From assembly GCA_023666835.1 (NCBI GenBank), contig JAMPBJ010000003.1, positions 1-64,000 of the forward strand: a stretch of 64,000 nt of DNA. The letters run 5' to 3'. Below are positions 61,582 through 64,000 of the stretch, one piece after another. Made by a program: the position numbers and the translations under genes. This stretch comes from Bacteroides sp. (GTDB lineage: Bacteria; Bacteroidota; Bacteroidia; Bacteroidales; Muribaculaceae). Every line of letters starts with the position of its first letter. Within the stretch, counting starts at the first letter, position 1. The notes below the pieces were generated by a model that was not told where the DNA came from, ran no database searches, and saw nothing but the letters and a program-made list of their open reading frames with translations.

Positions 61582-62531
61582 GAAATTTTGTTTCCGCACA
61601 TGATATAGGCCCATGGCGTGAAGCCGTCAAGGAGGCCCTTGAGGTGAAGGCCGACCGGTTTGCCTATCAGTCGCTCGGCAAAAGCCGCACTTTGCTGATG
61701 ATATTTTTCAATTCTAGTCTTCGTACCCGCTTGAGCACTCAGAAGGCCGCCATGAACCTGGGAATGAATGTGATGGTGCTCGATGTCAACCAAGGCGCCT
61801 GGAAGCTCGAGACCGAGCGCGGCGTGATCATGGATGGCGATAAGGCCGAGCACCTGCTTGAGGCCATCCCGGTGATGGGTTGTTACTGTGACATCATTGG
61901 CGTGCGCTCGTTTGCCTCATTGACCGACCGAAAGGTTGATTACGAAGAACGCATCATCAATCAGTTTATACGCTATAGCGGCAAGCCCGTGTTCAGCATG
62001 GAAGCAGCTACTCGACATCCGCTTCAGAGTTTTGCCGACCTTATCACAATAGAGGAGCACAAGATCGTCGAGCGACCGAAGGTGGTTCTTACATGGGCAA
62101 CTCATCCCAAGGCTTTGCCACAGGCTGTGGCCAACTCCTTTGCCGAATGGATGAACATGACCGACTATGATTTTGTCATCACACACCCTGAAGGCTACGA
62201 ACTCGATCCATCGTTCGTAGGCAACGCGCGTGTCGAATATGATCAGCGCAAGGCTTTCGAGGGTGCTGACTTCATCTATGCCAAAAACTGGTCGGCATAC
62301 GCAGAGCCAAACTATGGCAAGGTGCTCTCCACCGATCGGTCATGGACTGTCGATGCCGAAAAGATGAGACTGACCAACGACGCCTTCTTCATGCACTGTC
62401 TGCCCGTGCGTCGTGGTATGATCGTGACCGATGAAGTCATTGAATCGCCCCGAAGCATTGTGATTCCCGAAGCTGCCAACCGTGAGATATCCGCTCAAAC
62501 TATTCTTAAACGTATTCTTCAAACACTCTGA
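61578..62531 (+). CDS. argF': N-succinyl/acetylornithine transcarbamylase
   Basis: The 317-residue enzyme has carbamoyl-phosphate motif SSLRTRLSTQKA, MEAATRHPLQSFADL and HCLPVRRGMIV, and lacks the ornithine-binding signature of ordinary ArgF. It belongs to the branch first seen in Xanthomonas (acetyl) and Bacteroides fragilis (succinyl). In the loop MDGDKAEHLLEA residue 90 is Ala; from memory, the succinyl enzyme of B. fragilis has Pro here and acetyl enzymes have Glu, with small residues favouring succinyl. So N-succinylornithine is the better guess. Confidence 0.92.
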   Translation: MRNFVSAHDIGPWREAVKEALEVKADRFAYQSLGKSRTLLMIFFNSSLRTRLSTQKAAMNLGMNVMVLDVNQGAWKLETERGVIMDGDKAEHLLEAIPVMGCYCDIIGVRSFASLTDRKVDYEERIINQFIRYSGKPVFSMEAATRHPLQSFADLITIEEHKIVERPKVVLTWATHPKALPQAVANSFAEWMNMTDYDFVITHPEGYELDPSFVGNARVEYDQRKAFEGADFIYAKNWSAYAEPNYGKVLSTDRSWTVDAEKMRLTNDAFFMHCLPVRRGMIVTDEVIESPRSIVIPEAANREISAQTILKRILQTL

Positions 62532-62536
62532 CGCTT

Positions 62537-63319
62537 ATGATGGCCGATCGTATAAAAGTAGTTAAAATAGGAGGCAACGTTGTTGACGCTCCCGAAGCTT
62601 TCGACCGCTTCATCAAGTCCTACAAACGTCTTGCCGGACCGAAAATATTGATTCATGGTGGTGGTAAGGAAGCCACCCGACTGAGCGCCGCACTTGGCAT
62701 AGAGACCACCATGATCGATGGCCGAAGGGTCACCGACAAGGAGACGCTTGATGTGGTGACCATGGTTTATGCCGGACTCATCAACAAACGCATCGTGGCG
62801 CGTATGCAGGCCATCGGCATCGATGCCATCGGGCTGTCGGGCGCTGATGCGGGAGTCATCACCGCCACGCGTCGACGTCCCGAACCGATTGACTATGGCT
62901 ACGTGGGCGACCTTGATCCGCTCGATGTTGACGAATCCGTGCTGTCGCGTTTTCTCAAGGATGGAATCACACCCGTTATTTGCCCGATCATGCATGATGG
63001 CGAAGGCCAATTGCTCAATTGCAATGCCGATACGGTTGCCTCAACCGTGGCCGTAGCGGTGTCGCGCATCTCGCCTGTCGATCTCATTTTCTGCTTCGAA
63101 AAGCCGGGAGTGCTCAGCGATGTTAACGACGACAATTCCGTGATTCGATACATCACTCCTGAAATCTTCGCCGAACTTCGGGAGCAAGGTACAATCCAAA
63201 AAGGCATGTTGCCGAAACTTGAAAATGCTATTAAGGCCGTGAAGGGCGGCGTGTCGGAAGTTTACATCAAATGCGCCGACAATCTGCTCTCGGCATCGGG
63301 CACTCTCGTCACCCTATGA
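62537..63319 (+). CDS. argB: N-acylglutamate kinase
   Basis: The 260-residue amino-acid-kinase-family enzyme has VVKIGGNVVD at the start (Lys and GGN for phosphate), LIHGGGKEATRLS and NCNADTVASTVAVAV. It phosphorylates N-acetyl- or N-succinylglutamate. Two ATG codons open the frame (62537, 62540). Its stop overlaps the argE start (ATGA). Confidence 0.95.
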   Translation: MMADRIKVVKIGGNVVDAPEAFDRFIKSYKRLAGPKILIHGGGKEATRLSAALGIETTMIDGRRVTDKETLDVVTMVYAGLINKRIVARMQAIGIDAIGLSGADAGVITATRRRPEPIDYGYVGDLDPLDVDESVLSRFLKDGITPVICPIMHDGEGQLLNCNADTVASTVAVAVSRISPVDLIFCFEKPGVLSDVNDDNSVIRYITPEIFAELREQGTIQKGMLPKLENAIKAVKGGVSEVYIKCADNLLSASGTLVTL

Positions 63320-64000
63320 TCTCCACCGAACTCTCCCTCCTGAAGCGCATGATAGCCATTCCTTCCTTTTCCAGGGAGGAAACGGCCGTTGCCGATATGC
63401 TTTTTGCTGAAATCGAAAGCCGAGGTTTGAATCCCCGCCGTTTCATCAACAACATATGGTGTCTCGCACCCGGCTACGATCCGTCGCGTCCCACTCTCAT
63501 GCTCAATTCCCACATCGATACAGTGCGGGCATCGGCTCGTTGGAGTCATGATCCTTTCGATCCGGTAGTGGAGGGCGATCGTCTTTACGGCCTGGGCAGC
63601 AATGATGCCGGGGCATCGGTGGTTTCGCTTATTTCGCTTTTTGAATCATTCTACAACAACCCTTTGCCCTTCAATCTTATGCTCGCCATTACGGCTGAAG
63701 AAGAGGTGATGGGCGAAGGAGGGATGCGAGCTTTCCTTCCGATACTTGGCGAGGAGGGTATAAGAGTCGATATGGTCATCGTTGGCGAGCCGACTGAAAT
63801 GCAACCGGCCGTTGGGGAGCGTGGACTTGTGGTGCTCGATGCAGTCACCCGCGGAGTAAGTGGACATGCCGCACGTTCGGAGGGTGTCAATGCCATCTAC
63901 AAGGCTATGGCTGATATCGACACATTGCGTTGCTTCGAATTTCCCCGCAGCAGCTCGTTGCTTGGGCCGATTTCGCTCAATATCACCCGGATATCAGCCG
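63316..64000 (+). CDS. argE: M20 deacylase, probable N-acylornithine/citrulline deacetylase (cut by window end)
   Basis: The frame is open from ATG 63316, which overlaps the argB stop, to the window edge (228 codons). M20 metal sites are visible: LNSHIDTVRAS (His, Asp), YGLGSNDAGAS (bridging Asp) and AITAEEEVMGEGG (Glu-Glu pair), then VGEPTEMQPAVGERG. It should remove the acyl group after the transcarbamylase step, completing the pathway with argG upstream. argH lies outside the window. Confidence 0.9.
   Translation, partial: MISTELSLLKRMIAIPSFSREETAVADMLFAEIESRGLNPRRFINNIWCLAPGYDPSRPTLMLNSHIDTVRASARWSHDPFDPVVEGDRLYGLGSNDAGASVVSLISLFESFYNNPLPFNLMLAITAEEEVMGEGGMRAFLPILGEEGIRVDMVIVGEPTEMQPAVGERGLVVLDAVTRGVSGHAARSEGVNAIYKAMADIDTLRCFEFPRSSSLLGPISLNITRISA

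Overview
The window looks like a chromosome segment of a gut Bacteroidales, most likely Muribaculaceae-like (family-level placement is inference). The grounds are: promoters of the Bacteroidetes type (TAnnTTTG -7 boxes, e.g. 14987, 34232, 45623, 56923) with little sign of Shine-Dalgarno sequences; three GH92 alpha-mannosidases; a sodium-pumping methylmalonyl-CoA decarboxylase operon; PorT-like outer-membrane barrels; a Pif1-type helicase with an HRDC tail; and an arginine operon built around an ArgF' acylornithine transcarbamylase.

Layout. 1-4543 is a visibly AT-rich stretch of unrecognised small genes (membrane proteins, a one-lobe retropepsin-like protein, a 375-residue protein) with strong hairpins between them. 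It ends at 4544-4590 in the 3' part of a tRNA-Lys(TTT) whose 5' half is missing, so it is probably the end of an integrated element. 4591-6487 is a decay zone: a degenerate DUF362 gene, and an N-terminally truncated RibD_C fragment fused tail-to-tail to the last residues of an AraC regulator. 6468-10147 (minus) is a tightly overlapping operon of an AI-2E-type permease, a free-standing NRPS-like adenylation domain, a GNAT acyltransferase and an alpha/beta hydrolase, the most intriguing metabolic cluster here. 10389-17411 holds a dicarboxylate symporter, an anSME-like radical SAM protein, a YbdG-like mechanosensitive channel, an outer-membrane barrel, gpmI, a DUF1848 remnant and an unknown gene.

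17687-22375 (minus) is the propionate-forming operon: methylmalonyl-CoA epimerase, carboxyltransferase, OadG-like subunit fused to a lamin-tail domain, biotin carrier and OadB sodium pump. 22624-27095 is a pair of GH92 genes; a third lies at 31948-34200. Between them are a coiled-coil protein, a MITE, tRNA-Gln(CTG), a DUF695 protein, an outer-membrane barrel and nadE. 34289-39654 carries clpP-clpX-recQ, a second MITE copy in opposite orientation and an ftsE-like ATPase. 39626-45492 (minus) is a compact speA-truA-helicase-lrgA-lrgB run, then a TPR/OmpA-like lipoprotein.

47634-54377 is a type I restriction-modification locus (hsdM, four-helix-bundle gene, hsdS, a DUF1016-like short ORF, hsdR). 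hsdR is cut by one in-frame TGA between its nuclease and motor halves, so the locus may methylate but not restrict. It is followed by a frameshifted sodium:neurotransmitter-type symporter and a two-lobed retropepsin-like membrane protein. From 56933 come a HAD phosphatase and the arginine operon: N-acylglutamate synthase-like GNAT, argG, argC, argD, argF', argB and argE (cut by the window end).

Cross-cutting signals: two copies of a 344-346 bp MITE with TTA target duplications; a 9-bp GTCnGACnn tandem repeat at three loci, two of them in frame inside RM genes; and several dead or interrupted genes.
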